From Acidobacteriota bacterium (lineage in GTDB: Bacteria > Acidobacteriota > Vicinamibacteria > Vicinamibacterales > UBA8438): DNA of 51,891 bases. Position 1 is the stretch's first letter, and each line of letters begins with the position of its first letter. A program made the translations under genes and the position numbers. Location of the stretch: assembly GCA_009861545.1 (NCBI GenBank), contig VXME01000083.1, positions 1 to 51,891 on the forward strand. Direction: 5' to 3'. The notes beneath the pieces were generated by a model. It was not told where the DNA came from and ran no database searches. It saw only the letters and a program-made list of their open reading frames with translations. Shown here piece by piece: positions 51,581-51,891 of this stretch.

Positions 51581-51891
51581 GCGTGCAATCTACCCTCGCA
51601 GCATGATCCGATCAACCCTCGGCTGAGAGCGCCTGGAGAGATTGCGGCCTCGGATCCCTGGTCAAGGCAGCGATAGCGCGAATACAGCGAAAAACCCCCG
51701 GATTCATTGGGGTTTCTGTCAGGACGCGTCGGGTACACCCACGATTCCACCCACGCGGGACCGCAGCCCACGGCCGGGGGCCGTTGTCGCCGCGGGGGTA
51801 ACCGTTCGGTGGTCCCGGGATTTTGTGCTGGTAACGCGTTTCGATATTCGATATGGTCTCGGCCATGGCGTGTCGGGACACGGCAGACGAT
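51581..51891. other. Right-edge region without assigned gene
   Basis: 311 bases. A frame of about 89 codons on the minus strand starts near the window edge but resembles nothing known. Apart from the hairpin at 51690-51715 nothing was recognised. The edge may cut a gene that continues outside. Confidence 0.4.
51690..51715 (-). terminator. Small terminator-like hairpin
   Basis: AAACCCC (51692-51698) pairs with GGGGTTT (51709-51715) around a 10-base loop. On the minus strand a T5 run follows. It would end transcripts entering from beyond the window's right edge, ahead of the toxin-antitoxin pair. Confidence 0.45.

Overview
The window is visibly very GC-rich bacterial DNA (base composition not computed), densely coded on both strands, with overlapping start/stop codons and several GTG starts. 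Secreted PQQ-type beta-propellers, a four-member secreted paralogous family, a sulfatase, Tat-exported enzymes and an XPB/Bax1 pair suggest an Acidobacteriota-like heterotroph (Vicinamibacteria type), probably assembled from a metagenome. This placement is inference: there is no rRNA or other marker gene here, and the window opens with a 49-base C run that looks like an assembly artefact.

Layout. (1) 1-5.7 kb is an accessory region: an OLD-family ATPase/TOPRIM nuclease followed by a UvrD-like helicase (Gabija-like defence pair), a coiled-coil/winged-helix orphan, a structured inverted repeat and a decayed IS1-type transposase. (2) 5.7-19.7 kb encodes mostly exported proteins: three PQQ-like propellers, four paralogous ~335-aa secreted proteins, a two-domain carboxymuconolactone-decarboxylase-like protein, an arylsulfatase-like enzyme, a Tat-exported SMP-30/gluconolactonase-like protein and a small membrane protein. 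(3) 19.8-27.8 kb holds an ABC exporter with two glycosyltransferase-like genes, a secreted metallo-beta-lactamase-fold hydrolase, a ParDE-like toxin-antitoxin pair, and a PIG-L deacetylase overlapping a methyltransferase. (4) 27.9-30.1 kb holds an AAA ATPase and a DUF4435/TOPRIM protein, a PARIS-like (AriA/AriB) defence pair. (5) 30.2-32.3 kb holds an alkaline-phosphatase-superfamily membrane enzyme and a DoxX protein.

(6) 32.4-42.0 kb is the most intriguing part. It packs two methyltransferases (one FkbM-type), a creatininase-type amidohydrolase, GTP cyclohydrolase II with a degenerate RibB-like domain, a RibD-type reductase, another methyltransferase, an FAH-family hydrolase, a GT4 glycosyltransferase, a 6-pyruvoyl-tetrahydropterin-synthase-like protein with atypical active-site motifs, a zinc-less MDR oxidoreductase and a CDP-alcohol phosphatidyltransferase. 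Together these could build a GTP-derived (pterin or riboflavin-precursor-like), glycosylated and possibly membrane-linked compound. I do not recognise a described product.

(7) 42.1-44.3 kb holds a Sel1-like lipoprotein, a six-loop EF-hand protein, a Tat-exported intradiol dioxygenase and a small membrane protein. (8) 44.4-47.0 kb encodes Bax1 (DUF790) and XPB, an archaeal-type helicase-nuclease repair pair. (9) 47.2-51.0 kb is a complete sodium-pumping biotin-dependent decarboxylase operon (mmdA-D-C-B order). (10) The right end carries a MazF/PemK toxin with its antitoxin, convergent with that operon, and then unassigned sequence. No rRNA, tRNA or CRISPR array was seen.
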